Source: JABMMZ01 sp044341025 (GTDB lineage Bacteria; Bacteroidota; Bacteroidia; NS11-12g; UBA955). Taken from it: DNA of 64,000 nt. Location: assembly GCA_044341025.1 (NCBI GenBank), contig JBIISM010000004.1, forward strand, positions 1 through 64,000, in the 5' to 3' direction. This document shows positions 17,372-24,461 of the stretch, one piece after another; position 1 is the first letter of the stretch, and the number at the start of each line of letters is the position of its first letter. Under the pieces are notes generated by a model. It saw nothing but the letters and a program-made list of their open reading frames with translations. It did not search any database and had not been told where the DNA came from. Made by a program: the position numbers and the translations under genes.

Positions 17372-18465
17372 TTTTTTTTTATTTCTTCAAGCGTGATTGC
17401 GTTGTTGATCTGACTGCGAATATGGCAAAGCTTCATCAAAGCCAATTCTATATGCAACCTTGGGCTCTTACTGTTTTTGTAATCAACATCAAACTGATTG
17501 TTGATATTCAAAGCATTGAGTAAGAAACTTAAATCTGTTAGTTTGCTTTGGGTTTCGTATTTTGATTTGTGCGATTCTCCAACATCCAATAGATGTGTAG
17601 TCGCTTTGTCTTTGCAAACCATTAAATTTCTAAAATGCTCGCTTAAGCCGTTTAAAAACAATTGCCCCTCAAAACCTTTGTTCAAAATTTCATCGTAGTA
17701 ATTCAAAACATCAGATATACTTTGCTCTAAGATTGATGTGGTAATCTTGAAGTAATAGTCTCTGTCTAAAATATTTAAGTTTTCTACCGCTTTTTCATAA
17801 CTGATATCGCCATTGCAATAACTTACCATTTGGTCGAAGAGAGATAAACAATCCCTTAGTCCACCATCTGCTTTTTCAGCAATCAAATGCAAAGACTCAT
17901 TGTCAACCTTCACATTTTCTTTTATTGCAATCTTCTTCAAATGTTCAACCATATCCTTAATTTGAATACGTTTAAAATTGAATATCTGACACCTGGATAA
18001 AATGGTTGGTAATATTTTGTGCTTTTCAGTAGTTGCTAGAATGAAAATAGCATATTTAGGAGGCTCTTCTAATGTTTTTAAGAAGGCGTTAAATGCAGCA
18101 GATGAAAGCATGTGGACCTCATCAATAATATAGACTTTGTAATTTCCCACCTGAGGAGGTATCCTTACTTGTTCATTTAAATTTCGAATGTCATCAACCG
18201 AGTTGTTGCTAGCTGCGTCCATTTCGAAGATATTGAACGCATAATCTTGATCCGGATTGTCATTTTCCTTTTGGTTTATAACTTTAGCTAATATTCTTGC
18301 ACAGGTAGTCTTACCAACACCCCTTGGACCTGTAAATAGAAAAGATTGAGCCAAATGGTTGTTGTTTATTTCATTCAACAGGGTTTCTGTGATATGAGAC
18401 TGCCCGACCACTTCGTCAAAAACGGAAGGTCTGTATTTACGAGCAGAAACAATGAAATTTTCCAA
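17356..18465 (-). CDS. dnaX: DNA polymerase III gamma/tau subunit, gamma-length product
   Basis: AAA+ clamp-loader ATPase. Seen: V-S-A-R-K-Y-R-P at the N-terminus, Walker A G-P-R-G-V-G-K-T-T, Walker B Y-I-I-D-E-V-H-M-L-S, and sensor region A-T-T-E-K-H-K-I-L-P-T-I-L-S-R-C. The four zinc-binding cysteines found in E. coli DnaX after Walker A are absent here. The frame stops five codons after an A10 run, giving a 369-residue gamma-like protein with only V-M-S-I after the lysines. The TTG start at 18465 gives the family N-terminus (M-E-N-F-I-V-S-A-R); a GTG at 18489 coincides with a -7 box and is rejected. Confidence 0.88.
   Translation of the reverse strand: MENFIVSARKYRPSVFDEVVGQSHITETLLNEINNNHLAQSFLFTGPRGVGKTTCARILAKVINQKENDNPDQDYAFNIFEMDAASNNSVDDIRNLNEQVRIPPQVGNYKVYIIDEVHMLSSAAFNAFLKTLEEPPKYAIFILATTEKHKILPTILSRCQIFNFKRIQIKDMVEHLKKIAIKENVKVDNESLHLIAEKADGGLRDCLSLFDQMVSYCNGDISYEKAVENLNILDRDYYFKITTSILEQSISDVLNYYDEILNKGFEGQLFLNGLSEHFRNLMVCKDKATTHLLDVGESHKSKYETQSKLTDLSFLLNALNINNQFDVDYKNSKSPRLHIELALMKLCHIRSQINNAITLEEIKKKVMSI
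17371..17380 (-). promoter_or_regulatory. A10 slippery run in dnaX (probable programmed frameshift or transcriptional slippage site)
   Basis: On the minus strand the coding sequence runs GAA GAA ATA AAA AAA AAA GTG ATG AGT ATT TAA. The run holds the heptamer A AAA AAA followed by G, close to the E. coli dnaX heptamer A AAA AAG. A -1 shift (or addition of one A in the mRNA) continues into the tau frame. About 16 nt downstream a small hairpin AGGAC-CGAAA-GTTCT may form. An assembly error in the homopolymer is the alternative. Confidence 0.65.
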
Positions 18466-18488
18466 TTTGTTTTTTAATTTACCGAGCA

Positions 18489-18496
18489 CAAAAGTA
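18489..18496 (-). promoter_or_regulatory. -7 promoter box for dnaX
   Basis: CAAAAGTA on the plus strand reads TACTTTTG on the minus strand, matching TAnnTTTG. Transcription would start near 18482, inside the reach of a GTG start at 18489 but 17 nt before the TTG at 18465, so the box decides for the TTG. No clear -33 TTTG is seen. Confidence 0.5.
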
Positions 18497-18725
18497 ATTT
18501 ATTTTTTTTTCCGAAAAACAGATGTTGATAATTAATCAAAGCTTTAGACTTATCGGTTTGCCTTTCTAATAATGGTCGGGTGCACAAATTCTATCCTTGT
18601 TTTTTGCATTTATAGCTTAAATAAAACGACTTTTTTTTGATGTATTCAATTATAAATATACAATAGATCAATTGGTGCAGAAGATTAACGAGGTAAGAGT
18701 CAAGTGCAAACTTCTTGAATTATCT

Positions 18726-18756
18726 TTTGATTTTTTAAATATTTGTATTACTTTTG
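18726..18756 (+). promoter_or_regulatory. Promoter of the rpsP operon (TTTG-N19-TACTTTTG)
   Basis: TTTG at 18726-18729 and TACTTTTG at 18749-18756 are separated by exactly 19 bases, the arrangement of the primary sigma factor promoter known from Bacteroidota (TTTG ... TAnnTTTG). Transcription should start near 18763, giving a leader of about 36 nt before the rpsP ATG. Confidence 0.75.
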
Positions 18757-18761
18757 CACCC

Positions 18762-18788
18762 CGCAAGAACAGGAGAACTTGCGTTTTT
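18762..18788 (+). promoter_or_regulatory. Hairpin with T5 tail at the start of the rpsP leader
   Basis: CGCAAG (18762-18767) pairs with CTTGCG (18778-18783) across a 10-base loop AACAGGAGAA, followed by five T. The stem begins at the predicted transcription start. It could be a weak attenuator or a 5' stem that protects the mRNA. Confidence 0.45.
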
Positions 18789-18798
18789 ACATAATTTT

Positions 18799-19479
18799 AT
18801 GGCAACTAAATTAAGATTACAGCGTCATGGACGCAAAAAACAAGCCTACTACTACATTGTGGCGGCAGATTCACGTGCTCCGAGAGATGGTAGATTTATT
18901 GAAAGGATTGGTGATTACAACCCTAATTCCAACCCAGCAACAATCAACTTAGATCTGAACAAAGCAGTGAAATGGTTAGACACAGGCGCTGTCCCTACGG
19001 ACACCGTTCGTGCCATTCTATCTTACAAAGGTGCAATGATGTTGCACCACTTACATGGAGGTGTCAACAAAGGCTCCTTTACACTCGAAGAAGCAGATGC
19101 TAAATTTGCTAAATGGACTGAAGACAAAGATGCTAAAGTACAAAGCAAGCGCGACAGCCTTGCTAGCGCGAAAGCTCAAACCGCTTCTGAAAAATTAAAA
19201 GCTGAAGCTAAAGTTAAAGACGCTAGAGCTGCTGCTATCGCTGCTAAAAATGCAGTTGTAGAAGAAGTTCCTGCTGAAGAAACTACAGCCGTTGAAGCTG
19301 TTGTTGAAACACCGACAGAGGAAACTCCAGCAGTTGAAGCTGTAATTGAAACACCAACAGAGGAAGCTGCGCAGGAAACTGCAGTAGTTGAGGCTGTAAT
19401 TGAAACACCAGCTGTAGACGCTCCTGAAGAAACAACTTCAGAAGCTCCAGAAGCTGCTGCTGAAAATACTGAAGCTTAA
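18799..19479 (+). CDS. rpsP: 30S ribosomal protein S16 with long repetitive C-terminal extension
   Basis: 226 residues. Residues 1-~85 are normal S16 (K-L-R-L-Q-R-H-G-R-K-K-Q, A-A-D-S-R-A-P-R-D-G-R-F-I-E, G-D-Y-N-P). After ~115 comes a charged helix rich in Lys and Ala, then from ~150 a low-complexity Glu/Ala/Thr/Pro tail with imperfect V-E-A-V-(V/I)-E-T-P repeats at residues 165, 179 and 197. Most bacterial S16 are 80-100 residues; extended forms occur in Bacteroidota. The ATG at 18799 is chosen; a longer frame runs into the promoter. First gene of an rpsP-rimM-trmD operon. Confidence 0.95.
   Translation: MATKLRLQRHGRKKQAYYYIVAADSRAPRDGRFIERIGDYNPNSNPATINLDLNKAVKWLDTGAVPTDTVRAILSYKGAMMLHHLHGGVNKGSFTLEEADAKFAKWTEDKDAKVQSKRDSLASAKAQTASEKLKAEAKVKDARAAAIAAKNAVVEEVPAEETTAVEAVVETPTEETPAVEAVIETPTEEAAQETAVVEAVIETPAVDAPEETTSEAPEAAAENTEA
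19291..19419 (+). repeat. Imperfect coding repeats in the rpsP tail
   Basis: Three related DNA units start at 19291, 19333 and 19387 (spacing 42 and 54 bases), each near GTTGAAGCTGTNRTTGAAAC followed by ACC. They encode V-E-A-V-x-E-T-P. Such tandem units can expand or contract. Confidence 0.75.
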
Positions 19480-19491
19480 TACGCTTTAAGT

Positions 19492-19992
19492 ATGACAATC
19501 AAAGTCAACAATATTCATTCAAAACCCACCAAAAAGGTGGGTTTTGTTTTGAAATCTCATGGTTTCAACGGACAAATACGCATCCACCTGGAAGATGATT
19601 ACATCCCTAAAGATTTTCTATTTTTGGAAATCAATCAAAAATTTGTTCCTTTTGCAATTCAATCTTTCAATAAAGATTCTTCAATCCTTAAACTAAAGGA
19701 TTTTGATACCATTGATCAGATCAATGAATTAATTTCTCTGCCAATTGTCGAAATTATTGATACAAAACCAGAAGAAACAGAAACCATCATCGGCTATAGC
19801 CTAATTGACAATGAAACTGGAACAGAATACACAATAACAGATCTTATTGAATACCCTGGAAATGTATTAATCGAATTCAGAAATGGCTTCAAAGACTCCT
19901 TAATTCCAATACACGACGATTTTATAACTGAAATAAACCATGGTGAGAAAAAGATTTTTGCGCGCTTTCCTGATGGTATATTAGATTTGTAG
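19492..19992 (+). CDS. rimM: Ribosome maturation factor RimM
   Basis: 166 residues. RimM N-terminal domain with V-G-F-V-L-K-S-H-G-F-N-G-Q-I-R-I (the family G-x-x-G-x-x-G-E-V-K-V region), then the PRC-barrel part with I-G-Y-S-L-I-D, E-Y-P-G-N-V-L-I-E and L-I-P-I-H-D-D-F-I ending the fold. It helps 30S maturation by binding S19 and works next to S16, encoded just upstream; 12 bases separate the genes. trmD follows after 2 bases. Confidence 0.93.
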   Translation: MTIKVNNIHSKPTKKVGFVLKSHGFNGQIRIHLEDDYIPKDFLFLEINQKFVPFAIQSFNKDSSILKLKDFDTIDQINELISLPIVEIIDTKPEETETIIGYSLIDNETGTEYTITDLIEYPGNVLIEFRNGFKDSLIPIHDDFITEINHGEKKIFARFPDGILDL

Positions 19993-19994
19993 CC

Positions 19995-20666
19995 ATGCGC
20001 ATAGACATTATAACGGTTCAACCGGCGTTAATTGAAGGCACTATCAACCACTCAATTGTTAAAAGAGCCAAAGACAAAGGCCTAGCTGAAATAAATTTAA
20101 TTAATTTAAGAGAATATGCCCTTAACCGTTATGGCCAAGTAGATGATTATCAATTTGGGGGCGGTGCGGGTATGGTGCTTATGTGTGAACCTATTTCAAA
20201 TGCGATAGAAGATCTTTGTAAGCTTAGAAAGTATGATGACATCATTTATACCTGTCCTGATGGCCAAGTATGGAATCAACAACTAGCAAATGCATACTCG
20301 CTGAAGGAAAACCTAATCATTCTTTGTGGTCATTATAAAGGCATAGACGAGCGTATACGAGAACTATACGTGACAAAAGAAATTTCTATAGGCGATTTTG
20401 TGCTCACCGGTGGTGAATTAGCAGCAGCTTTAATTAGCGACAGCATTGTTAGATTGCTTCCTGGGGTTTTAGGTAATGAAGAATCAGCTCTTACCGATAG
20501 CTTTCAAGATGGACTATTGGCGCCGCCTGTCTATACAAGGCCAGCCGAATTTAAAGGCCTTAGCGTGCCGAATGTTTTGCTTTCAGGGAATTTTAAACGC
20601 ATAGATGAATGGCGAATGGATCAAGCTGAATCAAGAACAAAAGAAAGAAGACCCGATTTATTATAA
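19995..20666 (+). CDS. trmD: tRNA (guanine37-N1)-methyltransferase TrmD
   Basis: 223 residues, SPOUT methyltransferase. The deep-knot motifs are visible: M-R-I-D-I-I-T-V-Q-P, Y-G-Q-V-D-D-Y-Q-F-G-G-G-A-G-M-V, C-G-H-Y-K-G-I-D-E-R, and S-I-G-D-F-V-L-T-G-G-E-L-A-A, with L-L-A-P-P-V-Y-T-R-P at the hinge. It makes m1G37 in tRNAs reading CUN, CCN and CGG and prevents frameshifting. rplS, the usual next gene in Proteobacteria, is not here. Confidence 0.96.
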   Translation: MRIDIITVQPALIEGTINHSIVKRAKDKGLAEINLINLREYALNRYGQVDDYQFGGGAGMVLMCEPISNAIEDLCKLRKYDDIIYTCPDGQVWNQQLANAYSLKENLIILCGHYKGIDERIRELYVTKEISIGDFVLTGGELAAALISDSIVRLLPGVLGNEESALTDSFQDGLLAPPVYTRPAEFKGLSVPNVLLSGNFKRIDEWRMDQAESRTKERRPDLL

Positions 20667-20673
20667 AAATACA

Positions 20674-21441
20674 ATGAAATTAATTTTAACAAAACCTCTA
20701 GTGATTTTTGATCTTGAAACTACCGGAGTCATTACGTCCAAAGATCGCATCGTTGAATTGTGTATGATTCGCGTACAAATAGATGGATCAAGACAGGAAT
20801 TAAACCTCAGGTTCAATCCAGGAATTCCAATTCCACATGAAATTACACTCATTCATGGGATTTCAGACCAAGATGTAGCAAATGAACCATTTTTTAAAGA
20901 CAAGGCCCACGAACTAAATTCGTTTTTAGAAAACTGTGATTTCGCTGGTTTTAATAGCAATAAATTCGATTTTCCAATGCTGGTTGAAGAGTTTTATAGG
21001 GCTGGTGTTGAATTTGATACATCCAAAAGGAAGTTCATAGACGCACAAAAGATTTTTCATACAATGGAGCCAAGAAATCTAACTGCGGCTTACAAATTCT
21101 ATTGCCAAAAAGATTTAAATAATGCCCATAGTGCCAAGGCTGACACTGAAGCTACCTGGGAAATTATACAATCCCAATTGGACAAATATGAGAACCTAGA
21201 ACCAAACATAGATTTCTTGCACAAATTTAGCGGCCAAAGTAACCTGGTAGACCTAGCAGGAAGACTCATATACAATGAAAAACAAGAAGCGGTTTTTAAT
21301 TTTGGCAAACACAAAGGTAAAAAGGTAAGCGAGGTGTTTAAATCTGACTATGGATATTACGATTGGATGATGCAAGGTGATTTTCCTTTGCAAACCAAAA
21401 AGGTACTTACCCAATTAAAATTAAATACACTTAAGAACTAA
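20674..21441 (+). CDS. 3'-5' exonuclease (DnaQ/ExoX-like, DEDDh) with C-terminal FGKHKGK module
   Basis: 255 residues. DEDDh exonuclease: V-I-F-D-L-E-T-T-G (motif I with Asp and Glu), F-N-S-N-K-F-D-F-P-M-L (motif II), and H-S-A-K-A-D-T-E-A-T (motif III with His and Asp). The last ~50 residues, with F-N-F-G-K-H-K-G-K-K-V and Y-Y-D-W-M-M-Q-G-D-F-P, match the ExoX-like C-terminal module and resemble DUF3820 at 466-687. Likely degrades single-stranded DNA ends in repair or proofreading. The ATG 7 bases after trmD is chosen over an in-frame start inside trmD. Confidence 0.85.
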   Translation: MKLILTKPLVIFDLETTGVITSKDRIVELCMIRVQIDGSRQELNLRFNPGIPIPHEITLIHGISDQDVANEPFFKDKAHELNSFLENCDFAGFNSNKFDFPMLVEEFYRAGVEFDTSKRKFIDAQKIFHTMEPRNLTAAYKFYCQKDLNNAHSAKADTEATWEIIQSQLDKYENLEPNIDFLHKFSGQSNLVDLAGRLIYNEKQEAVFNFGKHKGKKVSEVFKSDYGYYDWMMQGDFPLQTKKVLTQLKLNTLKN

Positions 21442-21442
21442 A

Positions 21443-22168
21443 ATGGCCGCTATTCGTTTTAAAGATTTAATAGTATACGAAGACGATGACATCATTGCCA
21501 TCAATAAACCCGCAAATCTTTCTTCTTTACACGAACGTTTTGATAGCCAGTTTTTATCTGTGGTGCAAATGTGTAAAGACATCAACGAAAATTATAGCCT
21601 TTGTCACCGCCTAGATAGAGAGACTTCGGGCGTTATGTTGATTTCAAAAAACACTGAGGCCTATAAATTCGTAGCTGCTCAATTTGAAAAAAGAACCATT
21701 CATAAAATTTACCATGCTGTTGTAAATGCATCAGTTAACTTAAACGAATTAAGTGTTGAACTCTCTCTTTACACCGATAGCAAAAGGAGAGTGCTTATAT
21801 CAAGAAAAGAAGGCAAACCGTCACTTACAGTATTTAATACATTAAAGACATACAAACACTTTTCGCTGCTTTCTTGCAGTCCCCATACCGGTCGATTACA
21901 CCAAATCAGAGTGCACGCAGCGTCTCAAAATCTAGCCTTGATGAGCGACACCCTTTATGCTGGTAAATTTGCATATCTATCTCAAATTAAAAAGAATGTT
22001 AAATTTTCAGGAGAGGAAGAAAAACCTTTAATTAACAGAGTTGCTCTGCATGCTTATAGCATAGAATTTGAAAGCCCATCAAAGGGTAAAATAAAAATCA
22101 ATGCCCCGTACCCTAAAGATTTTGAAGTGCTAATTAAGCTATTGGATAAGTACGATGAAAACAAATAA
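21443..22168 (+). CDS. RluA-family 23S rRNA/tRNA pseudouridine synthase
   Basis: 241 residues. The RluA signature with the catalytic Asp is C-H-R-L-D-R-E-T-S-G-V-M-L, and the second motif is P-H-T-G-R-L-H-Q-I-R-V-H. No S4 domain is present, which distinguishes it from RluC/RluD. It converts specific uridines in rRNA or tRNA to pseudouridine; the target cannot be told. It begins 1 base after the exonuclease stop and ends the rpsP operon, with a strong terminator just after. Confidence 0.9.
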   Translation: MAAIRFKDLIVYEDDDIIAINKPANLSSLHERFDSQFLSVVQMCKDINENYSLCHRLDRETSGVMLISKNTEAYKFVAAQFEKRTIHKIYHAVVNASVNLNELSVELSLYTDSKRRVLISRKEGKPSLTVFNTLKTYKHFSLLSCSPHTGRLHQIRVHAASQNLALMSDTLYAGKFAYLSQIKKNVKFSGEEEKPLINRVALHAYSIEFESPSKGKIKINAPYPKDFEVLIKLLDKYDENK

Positions 22169-22195
22169 TACAGTTGTTTAAAATTGATGCCATAA

Positions 22196-22225
22196 AAAAA
22201 CCCGAAAATTTATTCTCGGGTTTTT
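22196..22225. terminator. Bidirectional intrinsic terminator
   Basis: AAAAACCCGA and TCGGGTTTTT form a perfect 10-bp stem with the 10-base loop AAATTTATTC. It serves the rpsP operon from the left and the convergent leucine dehydrogenase gene from the right. Confidence 0.92.
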
Positions 22226-22245
22226 CTTTATAAATTAGGATTAAT

Positions 22246-23346
22246 TTAGATTTTTGATTGCAAAAGCATGGTATCGTGAACCCGTTTTTCAGCCAATTTA
22301 ATTGCTGCAAGTTGGGTGTTGATATTGTCTTCTTCAGATTTGCTGTAAATATTTAAAACAGTATTGTAAATGTTTTCTGTTTGTGCAAAGGCAATTTCTC
22401 TTACGTAACCATTCCACTCACTGTATACATTGATTAATCCACCCGCATTAATTAAGAAATCTGGAGCGTATAAAATGCCTTTATTCTTAATCATATCACC
22501 GTGAATGGTTTCATCTTCCAATTGATTGTTTGCAGCACCTGCAACTATTTGACACTTTAAACTGTTGATATTGGTTTCGTTTAATATTGCACCTAGAGCA
22601 CACGGCGCAAAAATATCAACATCCTGAGAAAAAATTTCGCTTGGACCTACAATGCTAGCGCCAAACTTATCAGATGCCACTTTTAAGCCTGATTCGTAGA
22701 TATCACTTGCTATAATATGAGCGCCTTCTTTATGCAACAACTCAATTAAATGCAAACCTACTTTGCCTGTTCCTTGAACTGCAATCTTTTTACCACCTAA
22801 ATTATCGCTGCCATAAGCTTTCTTAGCACTTGCTTTAATACCCATGTAAACACCGTATGCAGTTACAGGACTTGGATCACCTCCACCGCCCATAATCTCT
22901 GGCAAACCAACAACGTGATTGGTTTCCATTTTAACATACTCCATGTCTTTAGTGGTAGTTCCTACATCTTCTGCTGTTACGTATTTGCCGCCTAGATTTT
23001 CAACAAATCTTCCAAACTTGCGCATCAAATGCTCTGATTTGTCTTTGCTTGGATCTCCGATGATAACCGCTTTTGCACCACCTAAATTCAAGCCACTAAT
23101 TGCCGCTTTATAGGTCATACCCCTAGAGAGTCTTAGGGCATCATTTATTGCTTCTGCTTCGGTAGCGTATTTCCACATCCTTGTTCCCCCTAATCCCGGG
23201 CCTAAAACAGTGTTGTGAATTGCGATAATCGCTTTTAACCCTGTGTGGTTGTCCTGACAAATCAGAACTTGTTCGTGGTCATAATGGGCAACTTTAGCGA
23301 ACACATCAAATTGTGTATCGTTTGTACTGGCTTTTCCTTGGGTCAT
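22246..23346 (-). CDS. Leucine dehydrogenase (Glu/Leu/Phe/Val dehydrogenase family)
   Basis: 366 residues. Seen: G-P-G-L-G-G-T-R-M-W, the catalytic lysine in L-N-L-G-G-A-K-A-V-I, T-A-E-D-V-G-T-T, and the NAD-binding G-T-G-K-V-G; near the end D-F-L-I-N-A-G-G-L. Length and motifs fit the Leu/Val/Phe subgroup rather than hexameric glutamate dehydrogenase. It deaminates leucine (and related branched-chain amino acids) to the 2-oxo acid with NAD+. With ETF, HMG-CoA lyase and the CoA transferase of this window it would feed leucine breakdown (inference). Single-gene transcript with a -7 box at 23386-23393. Confidence 0.9.
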   Translation of the reverse strand: MTQGKASTNDTQFDVFAKVAHYDHEQVLICQDNHTGLKAIIAIHNTVLGPGLGGTRMWKYATEAEAINDALRLSRGMTYKAAISGLNLGGAKAVIIGDPSKDKSEHLMRKFGRFVENLGGKYVTAEDVGTTTKDMEYVKMETNHVVGLPEIMGGGGDPSPVTAYGVYMGIKASAKKAYGSDNLGGKKIAVQGTGKVGLHLIELLHKEGAHIIASDIYESGLKVASDKFGASIVGPSEIFSQDVDIFAPCALGAILNETNINSLKCQIVAGAANNQLEDETIHGDMIKNKGILYAPDFLINAGGLINVYSEWNGYVREIAFAQTENIYNTVLNIYSKSEEDNINTQLAAIKLAEKRVHDTMLLQSKI

Positions 23347-23385
23347 TTTTCGTGTATTAATTTAGTAATTTGAAAATTAAAGGTG

Positions 23386-23393
23386 CAAATGTA
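23386..23393 (-). promoter_or_regulatory. -7 promoter box for leucine dehydrogenase
   Basis: CAAATGTA reads TACATTTG on the minus strand (TAnnTTTG). Predicted leader about 33 nt. No TTTG at the right distance upstream. Confidence 0.45.
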
Positions 23394-23489
23394 ATTAATT
23401 ATTATCTATAATTTATGTGTTCAAAGTATTATTTTGGACATCAAATTTGCTGCGGTTTATTGAACGTAATTGCTTGAAAGCTAAGTTTA

Positions 23490-24458
23490 TTATTTAAAAT
23501 CCTTATATTCAGCTGCGGCTCTTTTCAAGCGGTCATTTATTGCTTTTCCTAGTCCGATATCTGGAACATTGGCAGCTAAAATGCAATCAAAACTTAAATT
23601 GTCTAATAGCCGCATATAGTGAAATAAATTCTGAGCGGCTTCAGCTAAATCTGAGTTCGAACTTAAATTCAAAGTGTAGACATCCTCTGGATGTTGAATG
23701 TCTCCAAACCCCAGATAAGCAAGCTTCTTACTTCTAAATTTGATTAAAGCACTTTCGATATTTTCAATTAAAACAAAAGGGGTTTTAGGGGCGTAATGTT
23801 TATCAAGTTGCCCGGGTGAACTTGGATTACTATTAGAGGAAATGTCGATTTTAATAGGTATTCCGAGGCATTTTTCAATTTCTAGAACAGAAAGACCACC
23901 CAGTCGTCTTACCGCCAACACATCTGTGCTGCAATCTACAATTGTACTTTCCAAACCTACCTGACAGTCGCCACCATCTAGGATGTATGGCACCAATTGT
24001 CCCAATTGAGTTTCTACATGCTCTGCTTTGGTTGGACTGATATAACCAAATGGATTTGCACTCGGCGCTGCTAGAGGAAAATCCAAATGCCTGAGCAAAG
24101 ATAAGGTGAGTGGATGGTTGGGGATTCTAACTGCCACCAAATGACTTCCAGCAGTCACAATATCCGGAACCAATTCATTCTTTTTTAAAAGAAGAGTTAA
24201 TGGCCCGGGCCAAAAGGCTTCTGCAAGCTTTAGTGCATTTGAATTAAATTCAAGAACATATTTTTGAATAGATGCAATGTCTGAAAAATGCAAAATTAAA
24301 GGATCGAAAAACGGCCTATTCTTAATTTCGAAAATTGAAACGACTGATTTTTCATTCAAGGCATTGGCTGCTAATCCGTAAACCGTTTCTGTTGGGATTC
24401 CAATAACTTGCCCATCTTTTAATAACTTAACTGCAACTTCAAGAGCTCCGCCAATCAT
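23490..24458 (-). CDS. L-threonylcarbamoyladenylate synthase (Sua5/TsaC)
   Basis: 322 residues, the long Sua5 form. Residues ~1-200 are the YrdC domain: I-G-I-P-T-E-T-V-Y-G-L-A, E-I-K-N-R-P-F-F-D-P-L, F-W-P-G-P-L-T and A-A-P-S-A-N-P-F-G. Then comes the linker S-S-P-G-Q-L-D-K-H-Y-A-P (typical of Sua5) and the C-terminal Sua5 domain. It makes the threonylcarbamoyl-AMP donor for t6A37 in ANN-reading tRNAs, the substrate of MtaB encoded at 46286-47611. It starts 3 bases after the sigma-54 regulator gene. Confidence 0.93.
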   Translation of the reverse strand: MIGGALEVAVKLLKDGQVIGIPTETVYGLAANALNEKSVVSIFEIKNRPFFDPLILHFSDIASIQKYVLEFNSNALKLAEAFWPGPLTLLLKKNELVPDIVTAGSHLVAVRIPNHPLTLSLLRHLDFPLAAPSANPFGYISPTKAEHVETQLGQLVPYILDGGDCQVGLESTIVDCSTDVLAVRRLGGLSVLEIEKCLGIPIKIDISSNSNPSSPGQLDKHYAPKTPFVLIENIESALIKFRSKKLAYLGFGDIQHPEDVYTLNLSSNSDLAEAAQNLFHYMRLLDNLSFDCILAANVPDIGLGKAINDRLKRAAAEYKDFK

Positions 24459-24461
24459 CGA

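Larger units (their letters stand above)
18490..18798. other. Divergent intergenic region dnaX / rpsP
   Basis: About 300 bases with no gene. It holds the dnaX -7 box at its left end and, at its right end, the rpsP promoter (18726-18756) and leader hairpin (18762-18788). The middle, 18500-18725, is AT-rich and shows no ORF, tRNA or clear structure. Confidence 0.6.

Noticed and set aside
19283..19498. A Leu/Gln-rich minus-strand frame opposite the rpsP tail
   Set aside because: It is the mirror of the Glu/Ala/Thr repeats of S16 and has no independent support.
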